Assembly: GCF_000152625.1 (NCBI RefSeq)
Contig: NZ_CH724156.1
Span: forward strand, 2,844,602-2,908,601
Reading direction: 5' to 3'
From: Roseovarius nubinhibens ISM
Lineage (GTDB): Bacteria; Pseudomonadota; Alphaproteobacteria; Rhodobacterales; Rhodobacteraceae
Length of the DNA: 64,000 nt
Position 1 is the stretch's first letter. Each line of letters opens with the position of its first letter. Under the pieces are notes generated by a model, which saw nothing but the letters and a program-made list of their open reading frames with translations, was not told the DNA's origin and did not search any database. A program made the translations under genes and the position numbers. Shown one piece after another: positions 57,254 through 64,000 of the stretch.

Positions 57254-58183
57254 ATGCAGGGCAAGCTGTTGCTGACCGGGGGCTCGGGCATGGTGGGGCG
57301 CAATATCCGCGCCCATGACCGTGCTGCCAACTGGGAGATCCTCGCGCCGTCGAGCCGCACGCTCGATCTGACGGATGCGGGCGCGGTGCGCGACTATATC
57401 GCCGAGACCAAGCCCGATCTGGTGATCCATGCGGCGGGGCGTGTCGGCGGTATTCAGGCGAACATGGCCAACCCGGTCAGTTTCCTTGAGGAAAACACCG
57501 CCATGGGGCGCAATATTGTTATGGCGGCCTGGCGGGGCGGGGTGCGGCGGCTCATCAACCTGGCCTCGACCTGCATGTATCCGCGCGAGGCCCAGAACCC
57601 GCTGCGCGAGGAGATGATCCTCAGCGGGCCTTTGGAGCCGACCAATGAGGGCTATGCGCTGGCCAAGATCATGACCATGCGGCTCTGCGAATATATCCGG
57701 CGCGAAGATCCGCTGGCGCAGTACAAGACGCTCATCCCCTGCAATCTCTATGGTCTGCATGACACGTTCGATCCCAAGGCTTCGCATCTCTTGCCGGCGG
57801 TGATCCACAAGCTGCATGTGGCGCGCGAGACCGGGCAGGCGGAGGTCGAGATCTGGGGCGATGGCACGGCGCGGCGCGAGTTCATGTTCGCGGGCGATCT
57901 GGCCGATGCGGTGCTGCGCGCCGCCGAGGATCTCGAGGCGCTGCCCGATGCGATGAACGTGGGGCTCGGCCATGACCATTCGATCAACGACTATTACCGC
58001 GTGGCGGCCGAGGTGATCGGCTGGCAGGGGCGGTTCACCCATGATCTCAGCAAGCCGGTGGGGATGAAGCAGAAGCTCTGCGCCACCGACCGGCAGGAGG
58101 CCTGGGGCTGGCAGGCCCAAACCTCTCTCGAAGAGGGGCTTGCCCAGACCTATCAGCATTATCTCGAAAGGACCTCTTCATGA
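57254..58183 (+). CDS. GDP-L-fucose/GDP-L-colitose synthase-like epimerase-reductase
   Basis: A 309-residue SDR protein: LLLTGGSGMVGRNI is the NADP loop, LASTCMYPREA gives the Ser, and YALAKIMTMRLCEYI gives Tyr-x3-Lys. The family epimerises C3 or C5 and then reduces C4. PCNLYGLHDTFDPKASHLLPAVIHKLH is the variant I associate with ColC-type (colitose) enzymes as well as with Fcl. The next gene is a ColD-like dehydratase, which favours GDP-L-colitose over GDP-L-fucose. It overlaps that gene by 4 bases. Confidence 0.9.
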   Translation: MQGKLLLTGGSGMVGRNIRAHDRAANWEILAPSSRTLDLTDAGAVRDYIAETKPDLVIHAAGRVGGIQANMANPVSFLEENTAMGRNIVMAAWRGGVRRLINLASTCMYPREAQNPLREEMILSGPLEPTNEGYALAKIMTMRLCEYIRREDPLAQYKTLIPCNLYGLHDTFDPKASHLLPAVIHKLHVARETGQAEVEIWGDGTARREFMFAGDLADAVLRAAEDLEALPDAMNVGLGHDHSINDYYRVAAEVIGWQGRFTHDLSKPVGMKQKLCATDRQEAWGWQAQTSLEEGLAQTYQHYLERTSS

Positions 58184-59346
58184 GCGTCAAATTCCCTCTC
58201 GCCACCTCGTCCTGGGATCAGGCGGAGCAGGATGCGCTGCAACGGGTGATTGCCTCGGACATGTTTTCCATGGGGCCGGAAGTGCGCGCCTTTGAAGAGC
58301 AGTTCGCCCGCCAGTTCGGCAGCACCCACGCCATCATGTGCAATTCGGGATCCTCCGCCAACCTGCTGATGACGGCGGCGCTGTTCTACCATTCCGACCC
58401 CAAGCTGCGGCTCGAGCGCGGCGATGAGATCATCGTGCCGGCGGTGAGCTGGTCGACCACCTATTACCCGCTTGGGCAATATGGGCTGCGGCTCAAATTC
58501 GTGGATATCGACCTCGAGACGCTGAACTATGATCTCGACGCGCTGGCCGAGGCGGTGAGCGACAAGACCCGCGCCATCATGGTGGTGAACCTGCTTGGCA
58601 ACCCCAATGATTTTGCCCGCATCCGCGAGATCACCGATGGCCGTGACATCGTGATGATCGAGGACAATTGTGAAAGCATGGGCGCGACATTCGACGGCAA
58701 AGAGGCCGGGACCTTTGGCGTCATGGGCAGCTATTCGGCGTTCTTCTCGCATCATATCTCGACCATGGAAGGCGGGATCGTGGTGACGGATGACGAAGAG
58801 CTCTATCACATCATGCTCAGCCTGCGGGCCCATGGCTGGACCCGCAACCTGCCGAAGTTCAACCATGTCACCGGCGAGAAGAGCGACGATCCCTTTGAAG
58901 AGAGCTTTCGCTTTGTGCTGCCGGGCTACAACCTGCGGCCGCTCGAGATGTCGGGCGCTCTGGGGCAGGAGCAGCTCAAGAAGCTGCCCGGTCTGGTCGA
59001 GGGGCGGCGGGCCAATGGGGCGCTGGTGCAGGCGCGGCTTGGCAATCACCCGAAATTCATGATCCAGCGCGAGATCGGCAAGAGCAGCTGGTTCGGCTTT
59101 TCGCTGGTGCTGCGGCCCGATGCCGGGATGGCGCGGGCCGATCTGGTGCAGCGGCTGAGTGCGGCCGGGTTCGAATGCCGGCCCATCGTGGCGGGGAATT
59201 TCGCCAAGAACGAAGTCATGAAATATTTCGATTACGAGATCCACGGCAGCCTGACCAACGCGGATTACATTGACGCGCAGGGGCTTTTTGTGGGCAATCA
59301 CCATTACCCGATCCCCGAGGCGGTGGACGCCTTGGCGGATATCTGA
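58180..59346 (+). CDS. colD: GDP-4-keto-6-deoxymannose 3-dehydratase-like (ColD)
   Basis: A 388-residue DegT/DnrJ-fold PLP protein whose Schiff-base lysine is replaced by histidine: SAFFSHHISTMEGGIVV has His191 where Lys is expected. This is the hallmark of ColD, which removes the C3 hydroxyl of GDP-4-keto-6-deoxymannose instead of transaminating C4. CNSGSSANLLMTAAL, PAVSWSTTYYPLGQYG and EDNCESMGATF are the other cofactor segments. It overlaps the preceding gene by 4 bases. The product would be used by the upstream Fcl/ColC-like enzyme. Confidence 0.88.
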   Translation: MSVKFPLATSSWDQAEQDALQRVIASDMFSMGPEVRAFEEQFARQFGSTHAIMCNSGSSANLLMTAALFYHSDPKLRLERGDEIIVPAVSWSTTYYPLGQYGLRLKFVDIDLETLNYDLDALAEAVSDKTRAIMVVNLLGNPNDFARIREITDGRDIVMIEDNCESMGATFDGKEAGTFGVMGSYSAFFSHHISTMEGGIVVTDDEELYHIMLSLRAHGWTRNLPKFNHVTGEKSDDPFEESFRFVLPGYNLRPLEMSGALGQEQLKKLPGLVEGRRANGALVQARLGNHPKFMIQREIGKSSWFGFSLVLRPDAGMARADLVQRLSAAGFECRPIVAGNFAKNEVMKYFDYEIHGSLTNADYIDAQGLFVGNHHYPIPEAVDALADI

Positions 59347-59359
59347 GGAGGCACGGGCG

Positions 59360-60802
59360 ATGACAGAGACGGCGCATCCCACCATTCACCCGGTGATCCT
59401 TTGTGGCGGGTCGGGCACGCGGCTCTGGCCTTTGTCGCGCAAGAGCTATCCCAAGCAGTTCACCGCGCTGGTCGGCGACGAGAGCCTGTTTCAGGCCTCG
59501 GCGCGGCGGCTCAGCGGCGAAGGGTTTGGCGCGCCTGTGGTTCTCACCGGCGAGCCGTTTCGGTTCATCGTGATGGAGCAGCTGGCGGCGATCGAAAGCG
59601 CGCCGCGCGGCGTGCTGATCGAGCCGGAGGGGCGCAACACGGCGCCGGCGGTTTTGGCGGCGGCGCTGTGGCTGGCAGAGGTGGACCCCGAGGGGCTCAT
59701 GCTGGTGGCGCCTTCGGATCATGTGATCCCCGACGGCGCGGCGTTCCGTGCGGCGGTGCGGGCGGCGGCGCCCCGGGCGGCGGCGGGCGATCTGGTGACT
59801 TTTGGCATTCGGCCGACGCGGGCCGAGACTGGCTATGGCTGGCTCGAGCTGCAGGAGCCGGGCCATGCGGAGGCCGACGCGCCGCAGCCCTTGGTGCGCT
59901 TTGTCGAGAAACCCGATGCCGAGACCGCCGAGGCGCTCTTGGCGGCGGGGCATTACCTGTGGAATGGCGGGCTGTTCCTGTTCTCGGTGCAGGGCATCAT
60001 CGCGGCCTTTGAGGCCCATGCGCCCGAGATGATCGCGCCGGTGCGGGCGGCTGTGGCACAGGGCGAGGCCGATCTGGGGTTCACCCGGCTCGCGGCCGAG
60101 CCTTGGGGGCAGGTGGCCGAGGACAGCATCGACTATGCCATCATGGAAAAGGCCGGCAATCTTGCGGTGATGCCCTTTGCCGCGGGCTGGTCCGATCTCG
60201 GCGATTGGCAGGCGGTCTGGCAGGAGAGCGGCCCGGATGGGGCGGGCAATGTGGTGACGGATCATGCCACCGCGCTCGATTGCGAGGGCAGCCTCTTGCG
60301 GTCGGAGAACGCGGCGCAGGAGCTGGTGGGCATCGGGCTGCGCGACATGATCGCGGTGGCCATGCCGGATGCGGTGGTCGTGGCGCCGCGCGGCGAGAGC
60401 CAGCGCGTCAAGGAGGCGGTGGCGGCGCTCAAATCCCGCAAGGCGCGGCAGGCGACGGAGTTTCCGGTCGATCACCGGCCCTGGGGCTGGTTCGAGAGCC
60501 TCGTCATCGGCGAGCGATTTCAGGTCAAGCGGATCGTGGTCAAGCCCGGCGCGGCGCTCAGCCTGCAGAGCCATCACCACCGGTCGGAACATTGGATCGT
60601 GGTGCAGGGCACGGCGCGGGTGACGGTGGATGACGATGTCCGCCTCGTCGGCGAAAACGAGAGCGTTTATATCCCGCTTGGCGCGGTGCACCGGATGGAA
60701 AATCCCGGCAAGGTCGAGATGGTTCTCATCGAGGTGCAGACCGGTAGCTATCTGGGCGAAGACGATATTATCCGCTATGAAGATGTGTATGCCCGTAAAT
60801 GA
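59360..60802 (+). CDS. manC: Mannose-1-phosphate guanylyltransferase/mannose-6-phosphate isomerase
   Basis: A bifunctional 480-residue enzyme that makes GDP-mannose, the substrate of Gmd. The N-terminal nucleotidyltransferase has CGGSGTRLWPLSRKSYPKQF near residue 17 and FVEKPDAETA. The C-terminal cupin isomerase domain has HRPWGWFESLVIGERFQVKR and QSHHHRSEHWIVVQGTA (metal ligands), then NESVYIPLGAVHRMENPG. The ATG at 59360 has GAGGAGG 8 bases upstream. It completes the GDP-mannose-derived sugar operon. The isomerase domain is intact. Confidence 0.96.
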   Translation: MTETAHPTIHPVILCGGSGTRLWPLSRKSYPKQFTALVGDESLFQASARRLSGEGFGAPVVLTGEPFRFIVMEQLAAIESAPRGVLIEPEGRNTAPAVLAAALWLAEVDPEGLMLVAPSDHVIPDGAAFRAAVRAAAPRAAAGDLVTFGIRPTRAETGYGWLELQEPGHAEADAPQPLVRFVEKPDAETAEALLAAGHYLWNGGLFLFSVQGIIAAFEAHAPEMIAPVRAAVAQGEADLGFTRLAAEPWGQVAEDSIDYAIMEKAGNLAVMPFAAGWSDLGDWQAVWQESGPDGAGNVVTDHATALDCEGSLLRSENAAQELVGIGLRDMIAVAMPDAVVVAPRGESQRVKEAVAALKSRKARQATEFPVDHRPWGWFESLVIGERFQVKRIVVKPGAALSLQSHHHRSEHWIVVQGTARVTVDDDVRLVGENESVYIPLGAVHRMENPGKVEMVLIEVQTGSYLGEDDIIRYEDVYARK

Positions 60803-60811
60803 AAGTTGCCC

Positions 60812-61471
60812 ATGACGACGGATAAGACGCCTTCGCCTGCCAGCCTGCCGAAGCAAGACCCGCACAAGATCACGCCCAACAAGGAGCGGGTTCTCGAGGT
60901 GGCCATTGGCCGCGAGGTGCGCAGCCTGCGTCAGTCGCAGCGCATGACGGTGACCGATCTGAGCGAGGCGACCGGGCTCAGCCCCGGGATGCTGTCGAAG
61001 ATCGAGAACGGCGGCACCTCGGCCTCGCTCACCACGCTGGTGACGCTGGCGCGGGCGCTGAGCGTGCCGATCACCGATTTCTTCAAGACCTATGAGGTCG
61101 AGCGCGGCGCGGTCCATGTCAAGGCGGGCGAGGGGGTCGAGACGGTGCGCGAGGGCACCCGGGCCGGGCATCAGTATCAGCTTCTCGGCGCGCTTGGGGC
61201 CAATGCCAGCGGGCTGCAGGTCGAACCCTATCTGATCACGCTCAGCGAGACCTCGGACCGGTTCCCGACCTTTCAGCATGACGGGATCGAGTTTCTCTAT
61301 ATCCTCGAGGGCGAGGTGGGCTATCGCCACGGCACCAAGATGTACCATCTCAAGCCCGGTGATTCCCTGTTTTTCGACGCCGATGCGCCGCATGGGCCGG
61401 AGGAGCTTTTCAAGCTGCCGGTGCGGTTCCTGTCGGTGATTTCCTATCGGAATCCGGGGGCTGGAACCTAG
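60812..61471 (+). CDS. XRE family regulator with C-terminal cupin
   Basis: A 219-residue regulator: an XRE helix-turn-helix near residues 34-88 (VAIGREVRSLRQSQRMTVTDL, SGMLSKIENG-like GMLSKIENGGTSAS) and a cupin domain in the last 80 residues (FQHDGIEFLYILEGEVGYRHG, FDADAPHGPEEL). This architecture (PuuR/SutR type) usually controls amine, polyamine or sulfur-compound catabolism. The omega-aminotransferase that follows 81 bases later is the probable target. The ATG at 60812 lies 9 bases after the manC stop; a TTG at 60806 is possible. Confidence 0.9.
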   Translation: MTTDKTPSPASLPKQDPHKITPNKERVLEVAIGREVRSLRQSQRMTVTDLSEATGLSPGMLSKIENGGTSASLTTLVTLARALSVPITDFFKTYEVERGAVHVKAGEGVETVREGTRAGHQYQLLGALGANASGLQVEPYLITLSETSDRFPTFQHDGIEFLYILEGEVGYRHGTKMYHLKPGDSLFFDADAPHGPEELFKLPVRFLSVISYRNPGAGT

Positions 61472-61552
61472 CCGATTTGCGGGCTTGCAACTGGGCGCGG
61501 CTTTGCCCAGTGTGGCGGAATATGATCAAATTTTCCGGGAGGCCCGTGGACC

Positions 61553-62854
61553 ATGAATGACGCAAGTCCCATACCAAATGATCTCGACAGTTTCTGGATG
61601 CCGTTCACGTCGTCGCGGGCCTTCAAGGCGGCGCCGCGGTTGGTGAGCGGGGCCAAGGGGCTCTATTATACCACGGTGGATGGCCGCGAGGTGTTCGATG
61701 GCACCGGCGGGCTGTGGTGTTCCAATGCGGGCCATGGGCATCCGCGCATCATCGAGGCCATTCAGAAACAGGCGGCGGAGATGGATTTCGCCCATTGCTT
61801 CGGGCAGGGCCATCCCATCGCCTTTCAGGCGGCGAGCCGTATGGTGGCGCTGGCGCCCGGGTTCGACCATGTGTTCTTCACCAACTCCGGGTCGGAATCG
61901 GTGGACACCGCTCTCAAGATCGCGCTGGGCTATCATTCGGCGCGGGGCGAGGGGCAGCGGCGCATTCTCGTGGGGCGGCAGAAGGCCTATCACGGGATCA
62001 ATTTCGGCGGTCTGTCGGTGGGCGGTATCGGCCTCAACAAGGGCCAGTTCGGCACGCTCTATCCCAGTGCCCAGCATCTGCGCCACACCAATCTGCCGGA
62101 AAACCGTATGTCGAAGGGGCAGCCCGAGACCGGTGCGCATCTCGCCGAAGATCTGGCGATGATCTGCGAGACCCATGGCGGGCATAATGTCGCCGCGGTG
62201 ATCGTCGAGCCGGTGGCCGGTGCGGGCGGGGTGTTCCCGCCGCCCAAGGGCTATCTCGAGCGGCTGCGGGAGATCTGTGACCAGCACGGTATCTTGCTCA
62301 TCTTTGACGAGGTGATCACCGGGTTTGGCCGCATGGGCACGCCCTTTGCCAGCCAGCATTTCGGGGTGAAGCCGGATATTTTCACCGCCGCCAAGGGCAT
62401 GACCAATGCCACCGTGCCGATGGGGGGCGTGTTCACCACCGCCAAGGTGCGCGAGGCGTTTCTGAGCGGGCCCGAGGCGCTGCCGGATCTCTTCCACGGC
62501 TATACCTATTCGGGGCATCCGCTGGCCTCGGCGGCGGCGATTGCGACGCTCGACGTTTACCGCGACGAGGGGATTTTCGAGAATGCCGCCAAGATGGCGC
62601 CGATCTGGGAAGAGATGCTGCACAGCTTTGCCGATGTGCCGGATGTGATCGACATTCGCAACATGGGCCTTATCGGTGCGATGGAGATTGACCCGAATTC
62701 CAGCCGCACCGCGCCGGAGCTGGCCAAGAAGGCCTGGGACATCGGGCTGAGCTTCCGACCGATTGGCAATAATTTCGCCATGTCGCCGCCGCTCACCATC
62801 GATGAGGAGCATATCGGCAAAGTGAAAGATATGTTGACCAAAGTCCTGCGCTAA
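61553..62854 (+). CDS. Class III omega-aminotransferase (beta-alanine/taurine-pyruvate type)
   Basis: A 433-residue PLP enzyme with DSFWMPFTSSRAFKAAPRL, the N-terminus typical of beta-alanine/omega-amino acid:pyruvate aminotransferases, GSESVDTALKIALGYHSARG, FDEVITGFGRMG, and the Schiff-base Lys281 in DIFTAAKGMTNATVPMGG. Substrates may be beta-alanine, taurine or hypotaurine. The sequence does not decide. The XRE-cupin regulator lies upstream in the same direction. A terminator-like hairpin shared with the convergent LysR gene follows. Confidence 0.92.
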   Translation: MNDASPIPNDLDSFWMPFTSSRAFKAAPRLVSGAKGLYYTTVDGREVFDGTGGLWCSNAGHGHPRIIEAIQKQAAEMDFAHCFGQGHPIAFQAASRMVALAPGFDHVFFTNSGSESVDTALKIALGYHSARGEGQRRILVGRQKAYHGINFGGLSVGGIGLNKGQFGTLYPSAQHLRHTNLPENRMSKGQPETGAHLAEDLAMICETHGGHNVAAVIVEPVAGAGGVFPPPKGYLERLREICDQHGILLIFDEVITGFGRMGTPFASQHFGVKPDIFTAAKGMTNATVPMGGVFTTAKVREAFLSGPEALPDLFHGYTYSGHPLASAAAIATLDVYRDEGIFENAAKMAPIWEEMLHSFADVPDVIDIRNMGLIGAMEIDPNSSRTAPELAKKAWDIGLSFRPIGNNFAMSPPLTIDEEHIGKVKDMLTKVLR

Positions 62855-62890
62855 GTTTCTGCGCTAAACCCTTGGCGTAACGCGACAAAG

Positions 62891-62924
62891 CGGCCTGATC
62901 CCGTGCCCCGGGGTCAGGCCGTTT
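62891..62924. terminator. Hairpin between the aminotransferase and LysR genes
   Basis: CGGCCTGA (62891-62898) and TCAGGCCG (62914-62921) pair perfectly; the interior CCC/GGG can extend the stem. TTT follows. The LysR stop codon lies in the right arm. Confidence 0.7.
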
Positions 62925-63804
62925 GCGTCTCGGCCGCGACCTCGGCGCGCAGCCAGTCGGCGAAGGCGCGGCTGGCGGGGGTTTCGGCATGACGCGGCGG
63001 CGGGATCATGAAATAGACCTCGGAGAGCGGCAGGCGCTGATCTGGCCAAGGCTCCATCAGCGCTGAGGTCGCTTGCAGCGCACGGGTCATGAAGCCCTGA
63101 CCCATGGCGAGGCCTTGGCCGTTGAGCGCGGCGGAGAGTGAGATCACATAGGTGGACATGAGTTCGACCCGTTGGCCGGGGGCGAGCGGGCGGCCCGCCG
63201 CCTCGGCCCAGCTGTGCCAGCCCGAGAGCACGCCCGCGCAATCCATCAACGGATCGCGGAGCCAGTCAGGCGCGTCACCCGCAAAGCCCGGGGCGCAGAC
63301 CGGGGAGAGGCTCTCGGTGAAGAGCAGCTCGGCATCGGCGGACATTTCTTCGGGGCGCAGGAACCAGATTTCAAAGTCGGTGTTGCCCGGCTCCATCTGC
63401 GGGCCCCAGGTGGCGGTCATGACGTGGAGCTGCAGCCACGGCAGGGCGTCGCGCAGCCGTCCCATGCGCGGGGCGAGCCAATAGGCGGCGAAGGACATGT
63501 TGCAATTGAGCCGGAGCCGGTGCCCCCGGTCGCCGCCGACCAGCGCCCGCGTGCCGCCGGCCAGCAGCTGAAACGCCTCGCGCACCACGGGCAGGTAATT
63601 CGCCCCGGCCTCGGTCAGCGACAGGGCGCGGGTGCGGCGCAGAAAGAGATCATGGCCGAGCCATGTCTCGAGGCTGCGCACATGCTGGCTGATGGCCGAT
63701 TGGGTGAGGTTGAGCTCTTTGGCGGCGAGGGTGAACGACAGGTGCCGCGCGGCGGCCTCATAGGCGCGAAGCCAGGTCAGCGGGGGCAGGTCGGGGCGGC
63801 TCAT
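62914..63804 (-). CDS. LysR family transcriptional regulator, GcvA-like
   Basis: A 296-residue LysR protein: RAYEAAARHLSFTLAAKELNLTQSAISQHV (helix-turn-helix near residues 12-42), LFLRRTRALSLTEAG, and an effector domain. The subgroup resembles GcvA-type regulators that act on a divergently transcribed gene. The gene starting at 63925 is divergent with 120 bases between them and is the likely target. The ATG at 63802-63804 is the first in-frame start for the family N-terminus MSRPDLPPLTWLRAYEAA. Confidence 0.93.
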   Translation of the reverse strand: MSRPDLPPLTWLRAYEAAARHLSFTLAAKELNLTQSAISQHVRSLETWLGHDLFLRRTRALSLTEAGANYLPVVREAFQLLAGGTRALVGGDRGHRLRLNCNMSFAAYWLAPRMGRLRDALPWLQLHVMTATWGPQMEPGNTDFEIWFLRPEEMSADAELLFTESLSPVCAPGFAGDAPDWLRDPLMDCAGVLSGWHSWAEAAGRPLAPGQRVELMSTYVISLSAALNGQGLAMGQGFMTRALQATSALMEPWPDQRLPLSEVYFMIPPPRHAETPASRAFADWLRAEVAAETQTA

Positions 63805-63924
63805 GCTCTATGCGCAATCCATGGATAAGCTTAGCTAATGCCATAGCCGCAAATCCATCGCTCGTCAAAACCGCATCCGCGCCGCAGGATGAGGTGAAAC
63901 GCAACTGTCAAAAGGAATGCCCCC

Positions 63925-64000
63925 ATGTCCACCGCCGCGCATCTGAGCGAGATCAGCAACCTGAGCCATTGGCAGGAGCGCATTGAAATGGCCGCCGCCT
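63925..64000 (+). CDS. N-terminal fragment, possibly a class II aldolase/adducin protein
   Basis: Only 25 codons are inside the window: MSTAAHLSEISNLSHWQERI, then EMAAA. AAAGGAA lies 9 bases before the ATG at 63925. The W-Q-E-R-I-E-M-A-A-A run resembles the start of class II aldolase-family proteins I have seen in Rhodobacterales, but the fragment is too short for certainty. It is divergent from the LysR gene, which suggests regulation by it. Confidence 0.4.
   Translation, partial: MSTAAHLSEISNLSHWQERIEMAAA

Noticed and set aside
1-64000. tRNA, rRNA, insertion sequences, integrases or phage genes.
   Set aside because: I found no cloverleaf-like sequence, no rRNA segment and no transposase or integrase protein. 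A covariance-model scan would be needed to exclude small RNAs.

Overview
The window looks like chromosomal DNA from a marine alphaproteobacterium of the Roseobacter group (Rhodobacterales), possibly Roseovarius or a close relative. This rests on several points: high G+C with long antisense open frames; the ihfB-lapA-trpF neighbourhood; a (2S)-methylsuccinyl-CoA dehydrogenase of the ethylmalonyl-CoA pathway; a phaZ/phaCPR polyhydroxyalkanoate locus; and two adjacent DddQ-type DMSP lyase cupins, an arrangement I recall from Roseovarius nubinhibens. No rRNA, tRNA, CRISPR array, insertion sequence or prophage gene was seen.

Layout. 1-9.5 kb: 3' part of recO, a TetR regulator, a DUF1045 protein, an FAH-family hydrolase, rpiB, an FMN reductase, a methyltransferase flanked by non-coding repeats, mcd, a TauE-type permease, ihfB and a LapA-like membrane protein. 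9.5-15 kb: trpF and trpB, separated by an acetyltransferase and an Lrp regulator/universal stress protein/AGCS symporter module. 15-23 kb: small secreted and membrane proteins, an aspartoacylase-like enzyme, an amino-acid dehydrogenase with a divergent Lrp regulator, lepA and a cold-shock gene. 23.7-26.2 kb: a four-gene bufferin-type RiPP operon (DUF2282 precursor, DUF692 iron enzyme, DUF2063 partner, DoxX). 26.5-33.5 kb: thrS, then an MFS and hydrolase operon that ends in an alpha/beta hydrolase lacking two of its three catalytic residues. 33.5-38 kb: the PHA locus with visible PhaR operator motifs.

39-53.4 kb is the most remarkable part. On the minus strand lie an 817-aa FAD/GcvT demethylase-like protein, a zinc-type alcohol dehydrogenase, two DddQ cupins, four enolase-superfamily paralogues, a small cupin, a class III aminotransferase and a DegT-type aminotransferase. 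An RpiR regulator and a Rieske oxygenase are transcribed divergently. Many junctions overlap by 1-4 bases. I infer a catabolic pathway for methylated zwitterions such as DMSP, betaines or hydroxyproline betaine; its real substrate is open.

53.4-64 kb: a DEAD-box helicase with a long Lys/Gly/Pro tail, a nucleotide-sugar operon (gmd, Fcl/ColC-like epimerase, ColD-like dehydratase, manC) that suggests GDP-colitose, an XRE-cupin regulator with an omega-aminotransferase, and a LysR gene divergent from a truncated coding region.

Between the genes are dispersed repeats: an 11-bp-period GTCGGTA element in four copies, a hairpin family with a GG(A/G)TATT...CCAGAA core, and a 52-bp direct repeat around the methyltransferase.
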